Shown here in pieces: positions 22,547 through 33,175 of a DNA stretch of 38,651 nucleotides (its first letter is position 1; each line of letters starts with the position of its first letter). Both the position numbers and the translations under genes were made by a program. This DNA comes from Haplosporangium gracile (taxonomy: Eukaryota > Mortierellomycota > Mortierellomycetes > Mortierellales > Mortierellaceae): NCBI GenBank assembly GCA_015499985.1, contig JAAAUF010000340.1:1-38651 (forward strand), read 5' to 3'. Below the pieces are notes generated by a model. The model did no database searches, was not told where the DNA came from, and saw only the letters and a list, made by a program, of their open reading frames with translations.

Positions 22547-25500
22547 ATGTTAAAGTCATTTCATGTCGCCCCGCTGGGCCAGAACTATACAGAGTTTCTG
22601 GAGTCTAGTCACGACAAGTCCCTGGCGACGTTTCTTCAGGAGAGACTGGAAAAATACAAGGAATGCACCCTGCGACTCGCTCATAGTCATGAGGGAACTC
22701 TCACAGGAGACCTATCCACTGTACAGGGAGGAGGTGGTGTGGATGCTCTTGTTGATGGGCTAATCGCCATCCACGATGATACAAGGGCTGTCTTGAACAC
22801 GGAAAACTGGGGTGCACTACCGGCCTTCTGGGATCGCTGTAAGTACCATACTATAGCACTTTTCCTTCCGTTGTGGTTATTTTAAGTCGCATGACGCACT
22901 TTTGTAACACTCTTTGTTATTCTTCAAACTTGTAGTTGAGAAGACAGTGTCGCAGTTGAAGCTGCTTCGGATTAACAAGGACGACTTTGAAACCCTCAAG
23001 GCACTAACTCGTGGCCAATATGGAAAGGTATAGCGACACACTTATTTGTCAAAGAGAGCATCGTCATTGAACCTAGTTCCTTTGTACATGGAAATGTTTG
23101 TTCTAGAACCCTAATGAGTCATACGTCAATGCTGTATGGATTAGGTGTCGATTGTCCGGAGCAGGTTAGACGGAGGCATCTATGCAATGAAGACCCTGAA
23201 CAAGATGTACATTCTCTCCCAGAAAGATGTAAGGATACACTTTTGTTGCTATTGCGAAGTATTTTTCACAGGTGCCATGGATCTACCCTTTCATTAAATT
23301 TTTACATTTTCGTTTTGTAGAAAATTTTGTATATGGAGGAACGACAAGTCCTGGCTATCACCTCGGAATGGTTCCCAACACTGCATGCGGCGTTCCAGGA
23401 TGAGGTCAATCTATACCTTGTGATGGAGTATGCGCCTGGAGGCGACCTTTACAGCATTCTGGACAAGAAACAGGACGAACTGAATAAGATGAATGGTCAT
23501 ACCGACGACAACGCAGACGATAATAACGGGAACTCGTCCGATGACGAAGATACTACGTTGACAGAGGACGAGATCCGATTCTATATCGCCGAGATTGTTC
23601 TCGCGGTCTCTGAGCTGCATAAGAATCATTACATCCATCGGTACGTGGTGTGGAAAAGAAGAGATGAGTGATCTTCTTCAAAGAGGCATACAACAGAGTT
23701 TCATTTGTGGCTGACAAGAGATGTGGCACTGGATGCTGTCTTTCCTTGTTGTAGAGATCTCAAACCTCAAAACATCTTGCTGGATGCAACTGGCCACATC
23801 ATGCTTGCAGATTTTGGTGCCTGTGCTCGACTGGATGCAAGCGGACAGGTGAGCCCCTACTTATGCTCTGGAAGAATTACCGACTGATAAGGTTACGACA
23901 GACGAACGAGAAGTTAACATGATCGATGAAATAATGTTAGGTCCATGGTCAGACGGTGCCGCTGGGAACATGGGACTATATGTCTCCAGAGGTTGTTGAC
24001 GCGCAGTCAGGCGGAAAGGCTTACGGCAAGGAAGTTGATTGGTGGGCAGTTGGTGTCGTGATGTATGAGCTGCTTGTTGGCGAGCCACCGTTTTTCGCCG
24101 AGAGTGCCATGGGAATCATCCGCTTACTCAGGGACCACGAGGTAACATCTCGGTGCTGCTAGCAATAGGTCATGGAGATGAACAGTTGGTGTTGAAAACA
24201 TGGATCTTGACGATCTTTATATGTCTAACTGGATTGATGAAACTAGAAAAACCTCAGTTTCGATAAGGGCATGGAAATCAGCACGGAGTGCAAGGACCTT
24301 ATTACAAGGTATATATCCTTGCATATATGGTCGAAGGATACAGTGCAGGTTAAAGAACAAACGACACCCTGCTCATTACTCCTTTGCCAACGATCGTTCG
24401 TCGTATTATAGACTGCTGGCGAGAAAGGAGAACCGTCTCGGGAAAAATGGAGTCGAGGAGATCAAGGCACACCCATTCTTCAAGGGCATCGACTGGGATA
24501 ATATCCGCAAATGTAAGAGCCAATCCAATTTCTTCGGTACAAGCATCAATGACATAGTAGGCGCGTGCTATGGTATTCATACTCAAATACAACCTTTCCA
24601 TCCATTCCTGAATAGCGACACCGCCATTCTTGCCTGTGATCGAGACTCCAGATGATACTTCAAACTTTCGGTTTGACGACGATCTGGATGGAAGCGACGA
24701 AACCATGCAAGATAAGCAATCAACAGTCGTCGACTATCGAGGAGGACGACTTCGACGGTTTGAAGGCTATAATCTGGCGTTCATCGGATACACTTATCAA
24801 ACTTTTGTCGATTTCGGACTTATCAGCCCACAAGACTCTGGAAAGTTGATGCCACCGACCACTCCCAGCGTGAAGGATTCGCCCCGTAGCAAGTTCCGGA
24901 GAGAGCCTTCGCTGACAGGACTTGACAAGGAGGATGTGGGGCGGATGCGATTGGAGCAGGAGGTTCATCGACTTGTGACTGAACTGGCAACCAAGGAGGA
25001 CCTGCTGACAGAGATTAATACGGTACATCAGACCTTGCTGACTCAGTATGAGGAGCATGTTTCAAAGGCGACGGCAGTAGAGTCGGAGCTTTCGGCCAAA
25101 TTGGTCGGTATTGCTGCAGTCGCAGAACGGGAACGTGTCGAGGCGGAAGAGTTGGCTCAGGATCTCAAGAACAATCTTGCGCTGCAACAAAAGAAGGCTC
25201 ACCAGTTGGAGAACGAGAACGAGACGATGAGGGCCAAGTGCGGCGAGCTTGAGAACGAAATCGAACGTCAACGCGAGTCGATCTTGAAGCAGGAAATTGA
25301 GGGCGGCAAGGTTTCGGTCCTCAAGGCGGAGAATGAGGAGCTTCGGAACCAGAAGGAGCATGATCGTCTGCAGGAGAACCAGCTTCTTTTGGCCGAAATG
25401 GAAAGAGGCAACCGACTTCGTGAGGAGAATGAGGCATTGCGGTTGCAAATCCGTGATATGGAACGTCAAGAGGAGAAGACGACATTGGAGTACAGAAACT

Positions 25501-28252
25501 CGGTCTCGGAGCTGAAGAAGACGTTGAGAGGCGTTCAGGAAGATGTCGCGGACCAACTTCAGACAAGAAAGAGGCTTGAGGAGGACCTCCGTCAACAAAT
25601 CGACGCGAAGAGCTCCCTCCAGCAGTCTCTTAACAAGGCGCTGGAGGCTTTGGAGAACAAGGACGCTGAGGTTGTTCATTTGACCCGGGCCTGTGAAGCA
25701 GCCGTTGCGGCAATGGATTCATCGACAGGGACTAATGGCGGAAGCGTGCGGACCATCTACCCATCGATGCTGAAGCGTGAGCGGGCAAGCAACAAGGTCT
25801 TGATTCAGCAACTGGAAGAGCAAGGAGAAAAGATTACCGAGTTGGAGAGCAAAATCAAACAATTGGAACAGGACAAGGGTCGTCAACAAGGAATTCGGAG
25901 TCCAGACAGGGTTGCTTCACCAGTACATTCTCTTTTGTCACGCGATGCCCAGTCTCTGGCTAGCCCTACCAAGATGATGATGGAGTTGTGTGCGCCTGAT
26001 GATGTCTCTGGCTGGATCCGAATCTCTTGGCCGTCGGCAGAGAGGAAGAGTATGAAGCAGAGCTGGAAGAAGCAGTTCATCGTCCTAAGAGACATGAAGA
26101 TCTATGTACTTGAGAAGGAGGGCGACCCCGGCACCTCCCAGTCTTGCAAGCTTCTCGCCGACTTGAGGTATTATAATTATTTCTCCTTATGTATGCATCC
26201 TCGGGCAAGCAAGTATACAGCAGCTAGAAACTAACCGACGCGCCCTGTATGTATTATAGGTCTGACTTTTTCTGCGTTCGAACTGTGAATCGATCGGAGC
26301 TGATTCACGCGACGGCCAAGGAGCTGGAGTGCATCTTCCAGCTGCGAAGCTCCAACGTCGGCACGAATTCTGCACATTCGACCCACTCGGTATGTTCCAC
26401 TGTGAGCAGTTTACGGATCAAGTACTGGTAGACAATGGTAGTCATGGTCTCTCCCTCTCTCTAACATTAGTTTCTCGAACTTTATTATTTATCTCACTAG
26501 ACTGCTACGACGGAGACGTTTGGTTCACAGGCACAGTCGATCCTCCCTGCTTCTCATCCTGTACACTCAACTAACTTGACCAGGGCTGAGATTCAGACCC
26601 AGATTGACATCCTCAAAGCCGAAATTGTCAAGGAGGAGCAGATCAAGCGAGGAGCAGAGTCGATGCAGGTTGCTTGGATGGGAAGCAAGGGCACAAGCGA
26701 TGAATATGTCAAGTCCAAGGAGAACGTCGATATGTGTACCAAACTAATCAAGGAAAAATCGGCAGAGGTCGAGCGGTTGACACAGCTCTTGCTCCCACCA
26801 GAGGTAAGTAAGATGAATGTCAAGTAAAAGCATCATTTTTTTCTACCAAGTAGGTACATGTATACAAACTCATTGGTGCATTTTCCCCGCTTGTCCTTTG
26901 TTAAATGATAGACAAAGGCAGAGTCTTCGCACGATCTGTTCTCGACGGAAAGAAGCCTCAAAGTGAAGGAGTTGGAGAAGCACATCATGATCGAGCGCCG
27001 TCATTTGGAGGCAGCGGAAAAGATGGCAGCACCGCTCATGAACTCTGCCAACAATGTTGTTCGGAGGAACTGGAAGTCTGCTGTTGAGGTTCAGATGGAG
27101 AGTTCCAAGCAGCGATTGGCAACATTGACCGCCGAGCTCGAAAAACTCAACTCTGTAAGTCGATGACCACCGTAAGATACTATTCATGTTTTGATTCGCA
27201 TACTAATGTTATCAACTCCTCCTTGTTCATCCTCCCGCTATCCACGTAGGGTTCAAGGAGTTTGTCGCCCCTGCAACCTGGTCTCGCGACTTGGACACAG
27301 CAACGCGATATCAATGGACACAAGTTCCATCTCAAGCACTACACGATCCCCAAGTCATGTCACCAGTGCCACGATGTCTTGTGGGGATCGCAAAAGTCAG
27401 GCTACGAGTGCTCCGGTATGTTTTAAAGTGCTTGCTTCCTTTTTTTCTCTTTCTCTTGCTTCTCTTGCAGCATCATTGTTTTCCCCCTTCCCCCTTCCCT
27501 CTTTTTTTGTTCACTGTTGTATTCCCTCTCATTGATCTAGTCGGTATCTGCCCTTCTCGTCCTTCTAGTATTCTCTTTTCCGACTTTTTTTCCTTCCTCG
27601 CATGTTCTATCTCCCTCTCTTTCTTTCTCACTTCTATCCCTCACACTTTTCTCTCCCTCTCTCCTCTGTTCCCCCCCCCCNNNNNNNNNNACACTCACAC
27701 ACCCTGATATCGTACCATGTTTTTCCAGGTCATATCGTCCATGAATATGCAAGGCTAAGAAAGAAAAGAGCGCAAAGAAGGGGAAAAAACGTTGCAGGGC
27801 ATGACATGATTCATGTTTTTTCTTACTTACACCTGTTTCTATCTCTTTCTCTCACACATCTCTCAATCGTTGGCACCATGTGGCCCGATACCGATACTAA
27901 CGTTGATACTATACCACTTACCGATACCGATGTACTAGGATGCAAGTATGTGGCACACAAGCAGTGTCTGGACCTGTTGACGATTTCATGCCAAGAGCAG
28001 CAAGGTCTCCGCCACAGCCTGCCGATCTATCTGCTTGCGCATGATAAGCATGAGCAGAAGCGATGGATTCGTACAATTGAGTTGCATCGCAAGCGTGCCG
28101 AGACTACAATGATGAGCACCACTCATGGTCAGGGTTCTGGCCATGGCCAAAGTTTTTCTGTCCAGACAGACACAGAGGCAGGAGGAGTAGGAGCAGCAGT
28201 AGGAAGAAGCTCATCCGACCTGTCCATCTCTGCGACGGATAGTAGTCCTTAA
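22547..28252 (+). CDS. ROCK-type AGC protein kinase with HR1-like, split PH and C1 domains
   Basis: Fourteen exons: 22547-22838, 22936-23027, 23145-23228, 23321-23640, 23755-23848, 23941-24141, 24247-24308, 24412-24512, 24616-26167, 26260-26389, 26501-26803, 26912-27154, 27250-27415 and 27939-28252. All phases agree, giving 1317 residues. The kinase domain (about 115-430) has Lys144 (YAMK), HRDLKPQN (Asp264), DFG (Asp282) and MSPE, so it should be active. The glycine loop reads TRGQYG, with the first Gly replaced. An acidic insert (about 210-235) precedes helix E. The AGC tail has [11 protein letters not shown] and the hydrophobic motif LAFIGYTY. A long coiled coil (about 480-820) follows. 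The first PH half lies at about 875-965. Two HR1-like helical segments occupy exons 11-12. A perfect C1 finger spans about 1182-1227, and the last PH helix ([12 protein letters not shown]) comes after it. A C1 inside PH is the hallmark of Rho-associated kinases. It likely acts downstream of Rho on cell-wall or actin polarity. Confidence 0.9.
27681..27690. other. Assembly gap (10 N) after a poly-C run
   Basis: Ten Ns directly after ten Cs, inside the unusually long 523-bp intron 13 of the kinase. Splicing across it rebuilds an exact C1 zinc-finger spacing, so no coding exon needs to be missing there. Confidence 0.95.
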
Positions 28253-28716
28253 ACTCAATGCTATTTTTTTTTATTTGCCCCTGATAATAACGATAATAAA
28301 CCCAAAGTTTGAATTCCTTCAAAGAGGTCTGGTTATGACGACTGGTAGCAACGATCGACTTTTTTTTTACTTCAAAAGAAAATATCGCCGCTCTCTATCA
28401 CAGCAACGATCACATTCCTTGGAGAAGACATACGACTACTGCCTATCGATGGAACATGGGTGATGAGGCTGAAGACGATGGCCGCAATTGCATTTGCTTA
28501 TTTTGGGGGGGTGGAAGTGCAAAAAGTGCCGTTTTCTTTTCCGCGTTTTATTGTCGTTCCTTTCAAAAGCAGGAGGTGGAGATCGGCAATTCACTCCACC
28601 AGAGGACAGGAGCATTGTATGTCGTTGGATTGTTTGACGTTTTGTTGCATTTTATTTTGTCAGAGAGAACAAAGCCGTCCATTAACCACTTTGCAATCTT
28701 AATGTGTGCACATTAG
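28253..28716. terminator. Kinase 3' region and spacer
   Basis: AATAAA lies at 28295-28300, 43 bases after the kinase stop. The remaining 400 bp up to the RRM relic shows no recognisable gene. Confidence 0.5.
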
Positions 28717-29078
28717 ACCTCATTGTTCGTTACCGGATTGATAGATGCGGTTCAGGAAAAGGACTTGAAGGGATTCCTTTACGTGTTTGGCGAGATCAAG
28801 TCGGCTGTGGTGGCTCGCAAGCCTAATTGTGCGTTTATCAATTTGCGACCAGAACAGGAGCCGAGCTGGCGTTTAAAAAGACTGAAGACGGCGTCAATTT
28901 GGAGGGTGCGGCCTTGATCGTGTCATGAGCAAAACCAAAACCTGTGGTGCCAGAAGTGAGCAGCAACCCACAGGATCAACTCCCGCAGCTGTCTTGGATG
29001 CGTGTACAAGCTGGTCCACTCCCACCCCTGGGCAGTAGCTCTTCAATTTCCTATCCTAATCAAGATCCTAGATACTAA
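28717..29078 (+). pseudogene. Broken RRM/C-terminal fragment of a Cwf5/RBM22-type splicing factor
   Basis: A reading frame from 28717 gives TSLFVTGLIDAVQEKDLKGF then FGEIKS and NCAFINL, a clear RRM with its two RNP motifs. Wording and spacing are closest to the RRM of Cwf5/Ecm2/RBM22, a spliceosomal Prp19-complex protein. After about 28853 the frame shifts by one base. The shifted frame carries the rest of the RRM (RTGAELAFKKTEDGVNLEG, then LIVS) and a Pro-rich tail ending at a TAA at 29076-29078. A TGA at 28926-28928 stands where the family has Trp. The zinc-finger N-terminal part is absent. It is a truncated, non-coding relic; the working gene should be elsewhere in the genome. Confidence 0.75.
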
Positions 29079-29543
29079 GGATCTACTAACAAGTACAAGT
29101 AGACTTGCAAAAAGTAGTCATAGTAAGTGTAGCGGCATAGCGTAGCAGCTTGAATGTGTCGAATAATTTGAATACACTTGTACTACGAACATTAGCCACC
29201 TTTGTCGGAACTGCCTAATGTGCTTATTTTTCTGTCCTGAGAATAATAATGATTGCTCTATCGTAACCTCGAAGTATGAACATGATTATTTCAAGAACAA
29301 TTTTTTTTCTACGGTGGTCCTTTGCAAAACCATTCACGACGCAACTGACCTGATTACATTTTTTTTTATTTGTTTCACCTCAACGTCCCGAGTTTACAAG
29401 CGACGATGAGTATCTTGGCTCATGCGGCGAGATCGTGGAGTGCTGAGCTCAGCGAAGACAGGGGGCGGAGGGCTATGTGACTTCCGTGGCATTGCTGACT
29501 GAATAGTAGAGATGAGGTTCTGGAAGGTTCTGTCAACAAGAGG
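29079..29543. other. Spacer without a recognised gene
   Basis: AT-rich spacer between the RRM relic and the stop codon of the next minus-strand gene; it probably contains that gene's 3' end. I see nothing else in it. Confidence 0.5.
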
Positions 29544-31930
29544 CTAATCTCTGACATCTTCCTCAAATCCAACCAACACACCAGATATGGTGTACGCAAT
29601 CTTGATTCTGGCCATCTCCACCGCAATACACACAGTCCCCAACCACCTCATGGCGTAGAAAGTACAGTTCTTTCCGATGATCTGAAAGAACAAAACCTGG
29701 GTCTCCTCAGTGATCTCCATCCTGGTCACGAGTTCATCCAAGATTCGCTTGGACCACAAGGCAATATGACACAGGTCTCCGATGTCTTTTTGTGCACAAG
29801 GTTCCAGGGAAACCTCCGCCGCACTAACATCGGTGCTCTCTGGGTAACGAACAAACAAATCTGGATGTTTTGGTGCAGATTCAAGGTTTTTACGCAGTCG
29901 GACAAACAAGCTGCCCGATGTGGCGGCGGTTGCGGTGCTATAGTGAAGATACAAGAAATTCAAAGACATTGTTAAAATAAAATCAGAGTTGTACGACAAG
30001 TACAGGTATACAAAACATCTGCAAACTTACTGTGCGAGACGACTGCAATCGGGTCGGTCAAAAAGTGGGCGCAGCATACCGAGAACGAATGAACTTGTTT
30101 GGTCCGCCTCGCTAACCGGTTGGCAATCCTTGGGTAATTTAGCGGCGTACTCGTAAAGATTCTTCAAGGGCGAGTCCTCTTCCTGCGATATATGCTGCTT
30201 GAGCAGCTTGCGGGCTTGATTCGAGCCAACCTTGCGCTCAGCCTTCCGAAAGGTCTGATGACGATAGATCCGAAGTAAGTATGCCAAGGAGCCGCAACAT
30301 GTGTATATCATTGTCTCCGCATGATCTCTATCTACCAAAGCACATACATTCCGTGCGACCTGGCAGAATTCGACTGCCTGGTCTTCTTGGTTTGCCAGCA
30401 TATCCTTGTCCTTATTGGGCTCAATCCACAAGATCACAGCCTTATGCAACCTCTCGATATCTTCCCCAAAGTGCTGCTCCTGCAAGCGTGTGAGCTTATC
30501 TCCTAGAATGAAGATCCCTCCCGTTGCGCTACGGATGCACGGCAATAGTGCATACATCGCGTTAGCTTATCAGCAAAGCGTAGCATCATGCGCACATAAA
30601 AAACCGATCGCGGTCAACACAACTTACAGAAAGTCGTCGAAGCTGTGATAGTCGAAAGACAGTACCACTGCTTCCTCGTAGTAGTCCGTGAACCGCCTTG
30701 AAACATCTTGCTCGCCCACGACACACGCGAAGGAGAATCGTTGGCAGTCGAAGACCATGTTGGGCGGGTGGTGGGAGCGCTCTTGAACCAAAATTAGGGC
30801 ATCCTCACCCTTTTCGTCCTCGAGGCTACCGCCGTCCAGAAAATCCTTCGTCCGTTAAAAAAAGATGGGAAGCAGCGTGGTATTAGCAGTCTACGTAAAC
30901 GACAAAAGTTATAACGGTCGAACGGCCTCGCTAAGCGACAAGCACTTTACCTTCTCGAATGGGTTGATCGCGCTCTTTTTGTAAGTCGGACTATTGGCGG
31001 AGCTGTCCTCTTTTACCCATAATAATATCGAAGAAAAGAATGAGTAACGAGTATCGGCGTCGAAAACACCAAACCAGCGCAAATGTATTCACAGACTATT
31101 CACCTTGTACTTTCGTTTCCTCCTCACGCTCTCTCTTCCCCAAAAGAGATATCGTGTGAACAGATTCATGCTGTACCAGGGCCTTTGCCTATTGTCAAAA
31201 AAAATGGTCAATATAGGTTAGCAACTGGGCAAAATGAGGACGATTAAGTACAATAACAATGATATTAATAACATTAATAAAAAAAACAGCTAACATACAG
31301 TCACTTCACGTAGATGGCCGCGGAGACGTTGTTATGCCAAGTGACGACAATGATGCCGCCAGTGACGCTGGTTTTGATCTCCGCCGCGAATGCTTCCAAA
31401 CGCAGCTTGCCCAAGTAACCCTCCACAAACTGGAACCACGAAGTGGCGTAGGTCCGGATCGCTTTGTCCACTGAATGGCGTCTTCTAATTTTGTCGAGGC
31501 CCGCGATGAATGGAGTGGAGTCGCTGTGATTCTTGAGAAAATCGCGAACTGACCATTGACGGACAGGAGTGTCAAAAAAGTAATCTTCTACCGCCTGGTC
31601 GGAAGACTTCTCGCCGGAAGACGTTTTCCCATAAAGCATTTCCTTATTGAGCTGAGTTGTAACACCAAAGTATCGGGGCTGGTCATCCTTTAAATGTTGT
31701 ATGGTTGTCAGCCATTGCTCGGCATCGCGATAAAAACGTATGTGATGGGCGCTGTAGATGGAAAGGCCAAGGAAGAGAAAGGGGTGTGAGTGTCTTTGTG
31801 ATGCTGACTTGGATAGATGAGAGCGCAGAGTAGTGGGAAAGAAGGAGGGAAAGATACTTGTCTAAAGTCACTACCTCGTTGCCTTGGCCGAAACCAATAA
31901 GGCCAACTTCCCCACTCTGTGTGTTTGCAT
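29544..31930 (-). CDS. Lineage-type hypothetical protein, seven exons
   Basis: Exons on the minus strand, 31930-31875, 31751-31310, 31188-31104, 31009-30951, 30845-30628, 30528-30031 and 29937-29544, join in phase to 583 residues with no internal stop. Intron 5 carries a clear CTAAC branch point. I do not recognise a named domain. Visible segments are a basic N-terminal third (RFYRDAEQWLTTIQHLK), a middle with ILVQERSHH and VVLSFDYHSFDDFL, then a helical region (LTRLQEQHFGEDIERLHKAV). The last part reads SSFVLGMLRPLF, then ALWSKRILDEL and FQIIGKNCTFYAMRWL. This final pattern parallels the C-terminal part of the plus-strand gene at 33176-35743 (SSFILPLCRVF, LSLKDALDF, WQVVGQIMAIYLMF), so the two seem to be diverged members of one family. 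The start ATG is uncertain; an in-frame lead extends upstream. Confidence 0.7.
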
Positions 31931-32852
31931 ATACGCGTTTGTTTCGGAGTAGGGTCCGCTTAACTTGCGTTCGGTAACGTAATTGACGCGTCTATTGTCC
32001 TGGGACCTGGCTGCCTGCCATCCTCTTTCTGATTTCCACCGTCGCCTCTCTTCTTCGTCGTCTCTCTCTTCTTGCCCTTTCTGCCCCACCTTTTGCTTTC
32101 TTCGCCGGCTTTTCTGCCGCCCTCACCGTTTCGTGTATCATTTTCCAGGGAACCTTTTTAGCAGTTTTAAGCACTTCAGCTCCTCTCTCTCTCTCTCTCT
32201 CTGTAGCTTATCTTTTCCTTCTAACTCTAATCTTCATCCCTCGATCCTTGAAGGTATTTACCTTATTTCTTGTACTCACCCTGTGCAGGAACACGTTGTC
32301 ACGAGTGACTTGGTTCTTTCGTTGCTCAGACGGTGGGAGAGGTGGCTACGACATTGGTTTGTGCTTTTGGTGCTTTTGACTTTTGTGCACTTGTCAAGAT
32401 CTTGTCTGCTAACTCTCGTTCTTTTACCTCTTTTTCCATCCTTTCATTCCATCAACTCTCTCCTCCATACCAAAAGTTGCACAGTACACAGCGATCAAGT
32501 ATTCCTTTCTCTCACGGCTGGAAGGTCCTGTCACCCGCTCTCGCCGTTGCCACTGCCAATCCACACTAAGCAGCTATAGTGGGCTCGTTCCAAGGTATAG
32601 TATATGGGCATTTACTTCTCATCATTTCTTGCAGAGAAATTCATCCAGCCGCATGGTCTTGCGCAAGTGAAGATTGAATTCACCAGGGGAGCTCTGAGGA
32701 TCGGGGGCATCACAACTTCCCGTCATCCCCTCCCTTCGATCTTATTTCTGCCAGAAGGGAAGACGATGCCCATGAGTGTACTGGTGGATTCAGCTCATTT
32801 GGGCTATCTGGTGCTTCTCTCTCCTACTTTCTTTTTTCTGGGAATGGTCTTA

Positions 32853-32944
32853 GTGGGGGTGTTATGGAGATTTTGGTCTTCTATCCTCATACTCTTCTGC
32901 GGCCCTCTGGCGGGAAGAGATGGCCTCCAGATGCATCGCGGCCC
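32853..32944 (+). repeat. 92-bp direct repeat, copy 1
   Basis: Matches 32995-33086 with only two differences, both C/T transitions. The copies are offset by 142 bp. Confidence 0.9.
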
Positions 32945-32994
32945 TACCCTCTGGCGGATGCATCAAGGTATAGTATCATCTTTGGGTTGTCTTT

Positions 32995-33086
32995 GTGGGG
33001 GTGTCATGGAGATTTTGGTCTTCTATCCTCATACTCTTCTGCGGCCCTCTGGCGGGAAGAGATGGCCTCCAGATGCATTGCGGCCC
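32995..33086 (+). repeat. 92-bp direct repeat, copy 2
   Basis: Second copy of the unit at 32853-32944. The 50-bp spacer between copies itself repeats part of the unit (CCCTCTGGCGG and GATGCAT). Confidence 0.9.
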
Positions 33087-33175
33087 GGGATGAGGAATGT
33101 ATCTATTCATCTCGCTGATCAAGGTGAACAGAAGTTAACCAAATCATCACCTCACGGTGTATTACTACTACAGAT

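Larger units (their letters stand above)
31931..33175. other. Intergenic region with CT tract and direct repeats
   Basis: Divergent spacer between the two lineage-type genes. It is CT-rich from about 32030 to 32280, with a pure CT dinucleotide run near 32181-32203, and then carries the 92-bp direct repeat listed separately. A short motif CAAGGTATAGTAT occurs at about 32593 and again at about 32964. No protein-coding gene is supported. Confidence 0.5.
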
